From Sedimenticola sp. (GTDB taxonomy: Bacteria > Pseudomonadota > Gammaproteobacteria > Chromatiales > Chromatiaceae): a stretch of DNA of 64,000 nucleotides. Position 1 is the stretch's first letter. The number at the start of each line of letters is the position of its first letter. The notes below the pieces were generated by a model. The model saw only the letters and a list, made by a program, of their open reading frames with translations. It was not told where the DNA came from and did no database searches. The stretch spans positions 1 through 64,000 of the forward strand of contig JALWMK010000162.1 of the NCBI GenBank assembly GCA_027083925.1. The letters run 5' to 3'. Both the position numbers and the translations under genes were made by a program. Below, in pieces: positions 20,123 through 29,261 of this stretch.

Positions 20123-21458
20123 AATCCTGCTGGTTGATGATGATCCCGGCCTGCTCAAACTGCTGTCTCTGCGCCTTGAGGCCAACGGTTTCCAGGTTGA
20201 TACGGCCAGCAGCGGGCGGCAGGCGCTGGGGAAAATCGACACACTGCGTCCCCACCTCATGATCACCGATCTGCGCATGCAGGGCATGGATGGGCTGGCA
20301 CTTTTTGATGCCGTACAAAAACACACACCGTCTTTGCCGGTCATCATGCTCACTGCACATGGCACCATCCCCGACGCCGTACAGGCCACCCGCAAAGGCT
20401 TGTTCAGCTATCTTACCAAGCCTTTTGACAGCAGGGAGTTACTGCAAGGCATCAATGATGCCTTGAGCCAGTGCTATGGGCATGACAAGCCGGAGCATTC
20501 CAGCAACAATGACGAGTGGCGAAGCGATATCATCAGCAACAGCGCAGTGATGGAAAGGCTGTTGACCAAGACATGGCGCATCGCGCAAAGTGATGTGAGT
20601 GTGTTGATACAAAGCAGCAGCGGCACCGGCAAGGAACTGCTGGCGCGAGCGCTGCACAGGGCCAGCCCCCGCCACAAGGCGGCTTTCGTACCTATCAACT
20701 GCGCCGCCATTCCGGAAAACCTGCTGGAATCCGAGCTTTTCGGACACCGGAAAGGGGCATTTACCGGCGCAGATCGTAACCGCAAGGGTTTGTTTGAAGC
20801 CGCCAATGGCGGAACTCTGTTTCTGGACGAAATCGGCGATATGCCGCTGGAGTTCCAGGCCAAGCTGTTGCGCGTACTGGAAGACGGTGAAGTTCGCCCC
20901 GTAGGCGCTACGGAGAGCTTCCCCGTGGATGTGCGCATCATCTCCGCCACCCATTCCGACCTGGAGGCAGCCATTGAAGCGGGCGAGTTCCGGGAAGATC
21001 TGTTCTATCGCCTGAATGTGGTAATGCTGGAAATTCCACCACTGTCCGAGCGCCGTGAAGACATTCCCCTGCTGGCAAGACATTTTCTGAACCAGGCATG
21101 CGAACGGGCGCACTGCCAGGCCAAAACCTTTTCTCCGGAAGCCCTGGAAGTGCTGATGCTGGCGCCATGGAAGGGGAATATCCGCCAGCTCCTCAACGTG
21201 GTGGAGCAGGTGGCGGCACTGTCAATGACCGCCATTATTCCCGAGAGCCTGGTGCAAAATGCGCTACGCAACAAGTCCGGCGGCATCGTCTCCCTGGCAG
21301 AAGCCCAAAGCAATTTCGAGCGCAATTATCTGGTGGAGCTGCTACAGATGACCGGGGGTAATGTGACCCAGGCAGCGCGCCTGGCAAATCGCAATCGTAC
21401 GGAGTTCTATCGCCTGCTCCATCGCCACGAGCTGGAGCCGCAAATATTCCGCCACTGA
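20109..21458 (+). CDS. glrR: sigma-54-dependent response regulator, GlrR/QseF-like
   Basis: REC (LLVDDDPGLLKLL), AAA+ with GAFTGA motif, C-terminal Fis-type HTH. Confidence 0.88.
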   Translation: MNHHRILLVDDDPGLLKLLSLRLEANGFQVDTASSGRQALGKIDTLRPHLMITDLRMQGMDGLALFDAVQKHTPSLPVIMLTAHGTIPDAVQATRKGLFSYLTKPFDSRELLQGINDALSQCYGHDKPEHSSNNDEWRSDIISNSAVMERLLTKTWRIAQSDVSVLIQSSSGTGKELLARALHRASPRHKAAFVPINCAAIPENLLESELFGHRKGAFTGADRNRKGLFEAANGGTLFLDEIGDMPLEFQAKLLRVLEDGEVRPVGATESFPVDVRIISATHSDLEAAIEAGEFREDLFYRLNVVMLEIPPLSERREDIPLLARHFLNQACERAHCQAKTFSPEALEVLMLAPWKGNIRQLLNVVEQVAALSMTAIIPESLVQNALRNKSGGIVSLAEAQSNFERNYLVELLQMTGGNVTQAARLANRNRTEFYRLLHRHELEPQIFRH

Positions 21459-21521
21459 AAATACCCAAAAAAGCGCCCCGATCACCCGGAGCGCCTTTCC
21501 TGATGCGGAACCAGACAAGCG

Positions 21522-23261
21522 TTACTTCAGATTCACGACGGCATCGACCTCAAGCCCGCGCTCTGTTCCCAGCACACGAAAGTCAAGCTTTGTATAAATA
21601 TCCGCAGCGGCTTGCAGGGATTTATAGGAGTTTTGCATGGATTGATAGACAGGGCTGTTTTCCTGCGTGGCCTCCACCATATTTTTCATCGGGGGACCGA
21701 TGGTCTGGTACAATTTTCCGGCATCGTAACTCAGGGAAAAGAACGGCGGGATGTCCGCCGCTGGCGCTGATAAAACCTTGTCGATCCCATCGGGCGCCTT
21801 TTCGCCTGTCACCAATGCCAGGGCCTGGCCCTTGATAGCAGCAAAAGTCGGGGGCGCCATCGGGGACAATCCTTCCAGCGGAACCTGGACGGGTGTGCCG
21901 TCCACGGGAATATCCAGCTGTGCAAGCTGGGGACTGAGCATTCCCGCCATGCTGAACATGCCCTTCGGATCAGCCGCCGCCAGCAGTATCTGGGCGTCTA
22001 TGGCTTTTGGAGTCATGGTTTGTGTATCCACTTCCACATTATTGACGGTAACGCCGAAACCTTTGATCCCCATTCCCAGCAGCATAGGATTGAACGCCAC
22101 ATCGACGCCCTGCATGGCCTGAGCCAGCTCTTCCTCGTTCACCAACTCACAACCCTTTCCTGTTTCCAGGAAACTGCGCAGCATGGCCTTGATGCCGTCA
22201 CGAATCTGAGGCAAGTCAAAACCCATGCCCAAACTTACCATACCATCATTGGACACACCGACCCCAGGTACAGGCGCAGACATTTTCTGCAGCCACCCCG
22301 CCACACCGGGAGAAGTCTCCACAGTTGCCTTCACTGCATATTTCTGATTTGTCATCTCGGTATAGCCGAAGCTGATCATGGGCACAGACTGGACTGTGGT
22401 TTTAACAAAGCCCTGGCAGGCGGCAGACAATTCCCTGGGGCTGGCGCCAAGAGCCTGGAGCACCTGTGCATTAATGCCTTGGGATTCCCCCAGCGCCATT
22501 TCCGCCATGCGCACCAGGTCAATATAACCGTCACCATACCCCAGGAATTTGCGCTTGCTGCTGAATTCCTTGAAGGCGCCGGTATCCGCCAGCGATTGAT
22601 CCGGCCTGGTTTCACCAAAGACCAATGGCAGCATGTCGGTTTCAGACTTGGCCGGCAATACCGCCATGATCAAGTGATCCTTGCCAACCGCAAGGATACC
22701 TACCAGCTTATCCAATTCAAAACGGCGATAACTGATATCACCACGAGTCAATTTTTCTGCCTGCATGCCGCTACGTTCTTCTACCCGCGACAAAAAAGCC
22801 TCCACTTTTCCGGCATCCAGAACCTCCGTCCAGGCTACGGGCAACAATCCCAGGCCATATATCAAGCTGCGACCATTTATGGGCAAGCCCAGGGACGCCA
22901 GTCCCTCTGCACTCATTTTCCCTTCCAGCTCTGCCAGGAACGCATCCACCAGTTTTATCATTTCCGGTTCGGCATCGTCAGTATCTGCGCTGGGCGCCGC
23001 CAGCTCTGCACGCAAGGAGCCATCATTCACAGTCGCGGCTGAAGCTTTCAGTATCTTCTCGCTCAACTCCTGGGGGAGTTTTCTGCTGCCGGCAAATACA
23101 TAGGGCGAATCAGCCGGCACCAGAGAAAGAAGATCGAATTCGGCAATCGCTTCCTCTACCTCCGCCTTTTCCGCCTTGTCAGAGTCGCTGCAACCTGCCA
23201 CTCCAACCGCCAGAATACCGGCAAGCAAGTATTTGTTCATTTTTCCATACGATAGTTTCAT
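21522..23261 (-). CDS. hypothetical lipoprotein/exported protein
   Basis: Lipobox AVGVAGCSDS; 579-aa ORF. Confidence 0.7.
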   Translation of the reverse strand: MKLSYGKMNKYLLAGILAVGVAGCSDSDKAEKAEVEEAIAEFDLLSLVPADSPYVFAGSRKLPQELSEKILKASAATVNDGSLRAELAAPSADTDDAEPEMIKLVDAFLAELEGKMSAEGLASLGLPINGRSLIYGLGLLPVAWTEVLDAGKVEAFLSRVEERSGMQAEKLTRGDISYRRFELDKLVGILAVGKDHLIMAVLPAKSETDMLPLVFGETRPDQSLADTGAFKEFSSKRKFLGYGDGYIDLVRMAEMALGESQGINAQVLQALGASPRELSAACQGFVKTTVQSVPMISFGYTEMTNQKYAVKATVETSPGVAGWLQKMSAPVPGVGVSNDGMVSLGMGFDLPQIRDGIKAMLRSFLETGKGCELVNEEELAQAMQGVDVAFNPMLLGMGIKGFGVTVNNVEVDTQTMTPKAIDAQILLAAADPKGMFSMAGMLSPQLAQLDIPVDGTPVQVPLEGLSPMAPPTFAAIKGQALALVTGEKAPDGIDKVLSAPAADIPPFFSLSYDAGKLYQTIGPPMKNMVEATQENSPVYQSMQNSYKSLQAAADIYTKLDFRVLGTERGLEVDAVVNLK

Positions 23262-23268
23262 GCGTTTC

Positions 23269-24081
23269 TCAACTCCTTAAATCCTCAATTACAGTTTTGG
23301 TGTCCGGACGCACACCCCGCCACAGATAGAATGATTCGGCAGCCTGCTCCACCAGCATCCCCAAACCATCCAGTGCATGCAGCGCACCGTGTCCCCTTCC
23401 CCATACAACAAATGCCGTGGGCGCTGAAGCATACATCATGTCATAAACCCAGGCATTTTTCCCAAGACAGCTGCCGGGAATGTCCGGCACCTGACCGGAC
23501 AGGCCGGCCGCAGTGCCATTTACAATCAGATCAAACTCTTGCCCCGCCAGCTCATTCAGTCCACAACCGGAAACCGGCCCATGAGATTGCAGTGTTCCCG
23601 CCAGTTCCACGGCACGGCCGGCAGTGCGGTTGGCGATCACCAGGCGAGATACGCCTTGTTCCAGCAACGGTCGCGCCACTCCACGGGATGCGCCACCCGC
23701 ACCGAGCAGCAGCACCCCGGCTCCGGACAACACAAAGCCATGATTCTGCTGCAAATCCCGCACCAGACCAATGCCATCCGTGTTGTCACCGAAGATACGT
23801 CCACTCTCCAACATCAGGGTATTCACCGCTCCAGCGGAATCTGCCCCGGGACTCAGTTCATCCGCCAGGCGCCAAGCCTGTTCCTTGAACGGAACCGTTA
23901 CATTCAGTCCCTTTCCACCAGCGGCAAAAAATGCCCTGACATCATCCGTAAAATCCTCCAGATCTCCCAAAATCCTTTCATAACTCAGGTTCTGGCCTGT
24001 CTGGGCAGCAAATTTCTGGTGAATCAGCGGCGATTTGCTGTGCGCAACGGGATTACCGATAACCGCATATTTGTCCATCAT
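23269..24081 (-). CDS. aroE: shikimate dehydrogenase
   Basis: [39 protein letters not shown]...[10 protein letters not shown]. Confidence 0.93.
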   Translation of the reverse strand: MMDKYAVIGNPVAHSKSPLIHQKFAAQTGQNLSYERILGDLEDFTDDVRAFFAAGGKGLNVTVPFKEQAWRLADELSPGADSAGAVNTLMLESGRIFGDNTDGIGLVRDLQQNHGFVLSGAGVLLLGAGGASRGVARPLLEQGVSRLVIANRTAGRAVELAGTLQSHGPVSGCGLNELAGQEFDLIVNGTAAGLSGQVPDIPGSCLGKNAWVYDMMYASAPTAFVVWGRGHGALHALDGLGMLVEQAAESFYLWRGVRPDTKTVIEDLRS

Positions 24082-24170
24082 ACCTGAGGCCGTCCGGGAA
24101 AAACGCCAACTATACGGAATTCCACACACTGGATCCAATCCCAAAACACTCCAGGGCAGCTTCTCTTGCG

Positions 24171-24320
24171 CAAGCGTAATTCACCTTGTAGCAGGCTGTT
24201 TGCAAGATTTTCAAAGCTTCCGCTCCCGGCTTGCGCCCCTCACCTGCATCCCTGCAGGCGACGAAGTTCTCGCCGCCCTCATGTGCGTAGATGCCAATCA
24301 TGAATTAATAGAGGCGCCCT
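24171..24320. repeat. diverged sequence related to family 1 domain A
   Basis: caaagcttccgctcccggcttgcgcccctcacctgcatccctgcaggc resembles caaagcttccgct...cctgcatccgtgtaggc of copy 1. Confidence 0.45.
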
Positions 24321-24406
24321 AAAGCCACATTCAGAGTCAGCCAGGCATTCCGGGGCCAGGCGTGCTCCGCTGAGTGAGGCTTTGTTGCTGTTCGTCTTAG
24401 TAACAG
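24321..24406. repeat. family 2 repeat fragments (aaagccacattcagagtcag; ccgctgagtgaggctttgttgctgttcgtcttag)
   Basis: Shares 20 nt with 26714-26733 and ~34 nt with the arm at 61268-61300. Confidence 0.7.
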
Positions 24407-24523
24407 AGGCACCCTTAATCAGGACTTAAGCTTGGCGGTCTAGAATTACACCCGGAATTCGTTGGTTAAGGTGGTATCTATTACGACAAACACCAACCAC
24501 ATGAAAAGCACTAATGGACAATA

Positions 24524-25153
24524 ATGAAAAGTCAGAAAAACCAGTGCATAAATAGTTGCACCAGCACAAGGAACAAGGTGACTAAAACGAGAACACTTAA
24601 CCGTTCTGCACTAATGAAGACGCACGCAGTATTAGCTGCCTTTATTTTACCAGTGGCAATTTTGTTTCTTGTTACTGGCGCTCTTTATACGTGGGGCATT
24701 AAAGGCGGTTATGAAACAACCACCCATGAACTTCATCTTAAAAAACCTGTTCAAGACGATGTTGTATCACTTACTGAATTAGTAAAAAATGAATTAAAAA
24801 GGAAAGATATAGAAGCACCATCAGGCCAAGCTAAAATCAAAAGAATAGGTTCTTCTTTCAGGCTAGAATGGACGGGTTCAAATATGGATATTATTCTTGA
24901 GCCAACATCACAACCGTTAATGGCTAAACTGGAAATAAAAAACACAAGCTGGCTCCGACAGTTTGTGCAACTACATAAAGCAAAAGGCGGCACTCCGTTT
25001 AAGGTCTATGCCGTTGTATTTGTCACCGCCTTGCTGTTATTGCTTATTTCAGGATTTATTATGGCATGGCAAATGCCAAAGTTACATAAACTGACATTAG
25101 TTTCTGCATCTTTTGGCTTAGTTGTATTTTTTGTAATGGTTATATCCAGTTAA
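24524..25153 (+). CDS. PepSY-associated TM-type membrane protein
   Basis: MKTHAVLAAFILPVAILFLVTGALYTWGIKGGYE; FVQLHKAKGGTPFKVYAVVFVTALLLLLISGFIMAW; AT-rich. Confidence 0.65.
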   Translation: MKSQKNQCINSCTSTRNKVTKTRTLNRSALMKTHAVLAAFILPVAILFLVTGALYTWGIKGGYETTTHELHLKKPVQDDVVSLTELVKNELKRKDIEAPSGQAKIKRIGSSFRLEWTGSNMDIILEPTSQPLMAKLEIKNTSWLRQFVQLHKAKGGTPFKVYAVVFVTALLLLLISGFIMAWQMPKLHKLTLVSASFGLVVFFVMVISS

Positions 25154-25212
25154 GGGCACCACAGCGGACAATTTCCTCTATTTCTTGTAATTGCATATAT
25201 TCATAAGCAATC

Positions 25213-26505
25213 ATGAAATCACATATTGAATCAACCCAGGAATACAAAAACAAGAACATGAGAATCGTTATCTATACGCATGATACGTTTGGACTCGGCA
25301 ATATCCGCCGCATGCTATTAATTGCCGAACACCTTAACCATTCAATCAAGGATTCCTCCATACTGTTGATTTCCAGCTCCCCCATGTTGCATGCCTTTCG
25401 ATTGAGCAAGGGAATTGACTATATAAAGCTACCTACCATATCCCGCGACATACAGGGCGAGTACCAGACACGCACCCTGGGAATGAGCATGCAGGACATG
25501 GTGGCAATGCGCGGCAATCTGATACTCACTGCAGTACGTGATTTTTCCCCGGATGTGATTTTGGTGGACAAAAAGCCGCTGGGGATAAAGCGGGAACTAA
25601 CTGCCACCTTGCAGTTTTTGAAGGAAAAAAGAGCATCCACCAAAGTCTTTCTGGTGCTCCGTGATATCCTGGATCGTGCTGATACCACCCATAAGTACTG
25701 GAAGAGAAAGGGATACTTCGACGTAATCGAACAGTACTACAATCAGGTGCTCATCCTGGGCAGCAAAGCAGTTTATGACGCCAGCCGCCTGTACCGATTC
25801 CCCCTGGCATGCCAACAGCTTGTGCACTATTGCGGCTATCTGCAGCGCCCCGGGAATGATTTGAAAAACGCAGGGTGGGTGGGCGAGCAGCTGGGCATCG
25901 ACAAGGAGAAAATCATTCTGGTTACCACCGGTGGCGGTGCCGATGGCGAACAGATTCTGACGCATTTCCTGCGGTTCTGGCAGCATCATGATTTGGGGGA
26001 AAATGTCCATGCGGTCATTGTGCATGGACCGGAACTATGTCCCCAGGCACAACGGCAAGTTACAAGCATTGCCACGCAATGTCAGCAAGTAACCTTGCTA
26101 GAGTTTACCCCCCATCTGCCCAGCTTCATGAACGCAGCGGATGTTGTTGTCTGCATGGGCGGCTATAATACCTTGAGCGAAGCGCTCTCCCTGAACAAAC
26201 GCATTCTCTGTATACCCAGAGTCAAACCCGTTCGCGAGCAGCTCATTCGCGCCAGCAGTTTTGCACAGCTCGAATTGCTGCATTTTATCCATCCCGACGA
26301 ACTTACAACCAGGAAACTGGCTGCCAGCCTGCATCATATACTGGAGCAAGAGCAAACCGTTTCTCCCGTTGAAGCATTGTCCTTTCACGCGCTGGAGCAA
26401 ATTGAAAAACAGCTGAAGAAAGAGCTGCCAGATCACAACCCGCTGCCCTCCCGCTCGTTTGTGGCCGGAACAACCACGCTTCCGGCTTACAGGCTTTCCA
26501 GATGA
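25213..26505 (+). CDS. predicted glycosyltransferase (COG4671-like)
   Basis: MRIVIYTHDTFGLGNIRRMLLIAEHL; VTTGGGADGEQIL; VVCMGGYNTLSEALSLNKRILCIPR. Confidence 0.8.
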   Translation: MKSHIESTQEYKNKNMRIVIYTHDTFGLGNIRRMLLIAEHLNHSIKDSSILLISSSPMLHAFRLSKGIDYIKLPTISRDIQGEYQTRTLGMSMQDMVAMRGNLILTAVRDFSPDVILVDKKPLGIKRELTATLQFLKEKRASTKVFLVLRDILDRADTTHKYWKRKGYFDVIEQYYNQVLILGSKAVYDASRLYRFPLACQQLVHYCGYLQRPGNDLKNAGWVGEQLGIDKEKIILVTTGGGADGEQILTHFLRFWQHHDLGENVHAVIVHGPELCPQAQRQVTSIATQCQQVTLLEFTPHLPSFMNAADVVVCMGGYNTLSEALSLNKRILCIPRVKPVREQLIRASSFAQLELLHFIHPDELTTRKLAASLHHILEQEQTVSPVEALSFHALEQIEKQLKKELPDHNPLPSRSFVAGTTTLPAYRLSR

Positions 26506-26545
26506 CTGTTGTTGCCCCTCAAATCAAGTGCCGCAACTTACTATT

Positions 26546-26697
26546 GACCCGGCAACCAAATATATCGCCCTCAGCCGTCCTGTCTGCGCTGGTGGCAAGG
26601 CATCAACGCGCCGCTGCAGCCACTCTACAGCAAGTGTTGATAACGCAGTCCACCAGCGCAGACAGAGCAGCCTTTCTTTTTATTATCAATTTGTTAA
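26546..26697. repeat. family 1 element, copy 3 (one TIR plus domain B only)
   Basis: gacccggcaaccaaatatatcgccctcag followed by long hairpin 26580-26665; opposite TIR and domain A absent. Confidence 0.8.
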
Positions 26698-26733
26698 TAA
26701 GACAAACAGTAACAAAGCCACATTCAGAGTCAG
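26696..26733. repeat. family 2 repeat fragment adjoining copy 3
   Basis: aataagacaaacagtaacaaagccacattcagagtcag. Confidence 0.65.
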
Positions 26734-26784
26734 CACACACCTGAAATCCACCCCAGTCCCGACTGTACAAGAAGAGTCCCGATC

Positions 26785-28029
26785 ATGCCTATCCCAAAAT
26801 TCCCAGTTGGCTATATCGTCAAACGCTACCCCAGATACTCGGAGACATTCATTGTCAATGAGGTGCTTTCTCATGAGCGTGCGGGCGCCGAGGTTCATAT
26901 CTTTGCCCTGAGACCTCCAAATGATACGCATTTTCAGGACATCATCGCCAGAGTCAAGGCACCAGTTCACTACCTGCCCTACAACAAGATGAAGCTGGAC
27001 AACTGGCTTGGAATGATCACGGAACTGACGGGAAAGCTCCCCGGCCTTCGTCGGCACCTGGCGGATAACCTCCATCATGGCGCCCGGGAAATATTGCAGG
27101 CTGCAGTATTGGCGGAACAGGTTCAGCACCACGGGATCCACCATTTGCACGCCCACTTTGCCACCTACCCAGCTGAAGTCACGCGTTTGGCAGCCCTGTT
27201 TGCCGGTGTGACATACAGCTTTACCGCTCATGCGGTGGATATATTCCACGAAAATGTTTGCACGAAAGACTTGCGTGAAAAATTTTCTGATGCGGCTTTT
27301 ACAGTTACCGTCAGCGATTACAACCTGGGTTATTTACGCCAACGTCTGGGGACAATCCCCTCGACCATTCACCGCATTTACAATGGCATGGATCTCGATC
27401 AGTTTACCTGGCAGTCTCCATTGCAGCGCCCCGCAGAGATCATCGCCATTGGCCGACTGGTGGAGAAAAAGGGCTTTCGCCATCTAATCGACGCCTGCGC
27501 CATCCTGCACCAAAAGGGCATCCCCTTTCATTGCCGCATCATCGGCATGGGCGACCTGCGAGAAGTGTTGGCACAACAAATCATACAGAACGGTTTACAG
27601 GACGTCCTGGAGTTGAGCGGCCCCATGCCACAAAGTGAAATTCGCGCAAAAATACAGTCTGCAGCAGTTTTTGCCGCTCCCTGCGTGGTTGCAAACGATG
27701 GAAACAGAGACGGTTTACCCACGGTGTTACTGGAAGCGATGGCCCTGGGTACACCTTGCGTCTCTACTGCAGTAACCGGTATTCCGGAGGTGATCAAGCA
27801 TGAACAAACGGGCTATCAGGTACCACAACATGATCCCGATGCCCTGGCTGCGGCGCTGGAAGCCCTGCTGCAGGACGGACAAAAACGCGACTCCCTCGCC
27901 CGCCGCGCCCGCCAACTGATCGAGAACAACTTTGATGTAGACCGGAATACGGCACTTATCCGGCAGCAGTTTTTACTCGCCGCTTCAACACCCGCTGTAA
28001 CCGAACAAAGGCAAGAGGCACTGGTTTGA
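26785..28029 (+). CDS. GT4-family glycosyltransferase
   Basis: AIGRLVEKKGFRHLIDAC...EAMALGTPCVSTAVTGIPEVI. Confidence 0.88.
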   Translation: MPIPKFPVGYIVKRYPRYSETFIVNEVLSHERAGAEVHIFALRPPNDTHFQDIIARVKAPVHYLPYNKMKLDNWLGMITELTGKLPGLRRHLADNLHHGAREILQAAVLAEQVQHHGIHHLHAHFATYPAEVTRLAALFAGVTYSFTAHAVDIFHENVCTKDLREKFSDAAFTVTVSDYNLGYLRQRLGTIPSTIHRIYNGMDLDQFTWQSPLQRPAEIIAIGRLVEKKGFRHLIDACAILHQKGIPFHCRIIGMGDLREVLAQQIIQNGLQDVLELSGPMPQSEIRAKIQSAAVFAAPCVVANDGNRDGLPTVLLEAMALGTPCVSTAVTGIPEVIKHEQTGYQVPQHDPDALAAALEALLQDGQKRDSLARRARQLIENNFDVDRNTALIRQQFLLAASTPAVTEQRQEALV

Positions 28030-29261
28030 TGCGTATCGCCTATATCTGCGCAGATCCCGGCATCCCTGTGTTTGGCTGTAAAGGGTGTTCATTGCATGTG
28101 CAAGAGATACTCCTCGCCTTATTGCAGTTGGGCATGGAGGTAACCCTGTTTACCGCCAAGCTGGGAGGCGATCCCCCGGAAGAGCTGCACAAGCTGGCCT
28201 GCCGGGAACTTCCAGCGCCTGCCGAATGCGGGGAAAAACCGGTTCGCGCCCTCCGCGAACAACATGCCATGGATGCCCATGACTGGTATATGCAAACATT
28301 GCTGCAAGAAGGTGAATTTGATTTGGTATACGAGCGTTACTCCCTGTGGAGCCACGTGGGAGTGACTTACGCTTCCCGGCATGGAATTCCATCCGTTCTG
28401 GAAGTAAACGCCCCGCTGATGGAGGAAGCGAAAAACTACCGCGGGCTGGTTCACGAACAGCAGGCGCAGCGGATCGCCCGGAAAAATTTCCACCACGCCA
28501 GCCTGATCTGCTGTGTCTCGCAGGCGGTGGCAGATTATATCCTGACCTTCGCAACCCATGACCAACAACCTGCTTTGCCTGTAATTGTCACCCCCAATGC
28601 CGTCAACCCCCAACGCTTTAGCCAACCGCCCCGTGCTCCCGGCACGCACCGGGACGAGTTGGTCATTGGCTTTGTGGGAACCCTCAAGCCCTGGCATGGC
28701 ATCGAGCATCTCCTGCACGCTTTCGCCCGCTTTCGCCAAGCCAATCCTGCCAGAAAAGCCACCTTGCTGGTAGTGGGCGATGGGCCGCAACGCGCTGCCA
28801 TGGAAGCATTGGCGGAACAGCTGGATATCAGCAACCATTTGCAATGCGCGGGCGCAGTGCCACCAGCTGAAATACCCGGATGGCTGGCAAGAATGGATAT
28901 TGCCGTAGCCCCTTATCCACCACTGGACAATTTTTACTTCTCTCCCTTGAAAGTTTTTGAATACATGGCGGCCGGACTTCCTGTTATCGCCAGCGACATC
29001 GGGCAAATCAAGGATTTGATTCAACACCGGCGCAATGGCTTGCGGGTACCACCAGGATCGGTGCGTGCATTGACCCAGGCGCTGCAATACCTTGCCGATC
29101 ATCCACAACTGGCGGCACAACTGGGGAAACAGGCCAGACAACACATCCTTGAACGCTATACCTGGAATGCGGTCGCCAGGCGGGTGCTCACACAGGTGTT
29201 TGGCCGGGACAAGCAGACAAAATCCCTTTCCTGCCAGGCCTCCCAGGGAGGAGCAGGCTAA
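28026..29261 (+). CDS. GT4-family glycosyltransferase
   Basis: GFVGTLKPWHGIEHLL...PLKVFEYMAAGLPVIASDIG; overlaps previous gene by 4 bp. Confidence 0.88.
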   Translation: MMRIAYICADPGIPVFGCKGCSLHVQEILLALLQLGMEVTLFTAKLGGDPPEELHKLACRELPAPAECGEKPVRALREQHAMDAHDWYMQTLLQEGEFDLVYERYSLWSHVGVTYASRHGIPSVLEVNAPLMEEAKNYRGLVHEQQAQRIARKNFHHASLICCVSQAVADYILTFATHDQQPALPVIVTPNAVNPQRFSQPPRAPGTHRDELVIGFVGTLKPWHGIEHLLHAFARFRQANPARKATLLVVGDGPQRAAMEALAEQLDISNHLQCAGAVPPAEIPGWLARMDIAVAPYPPLDNFYFSPLKVFEYMAAGLPVIASDIGQIKDLIQHRRNGLRVPPGSVRALTQALQYLADHPQLAAQLGKQARQHILERYTWNAVARRVLTQVFGRDKQTKSLSCQASQGGAG

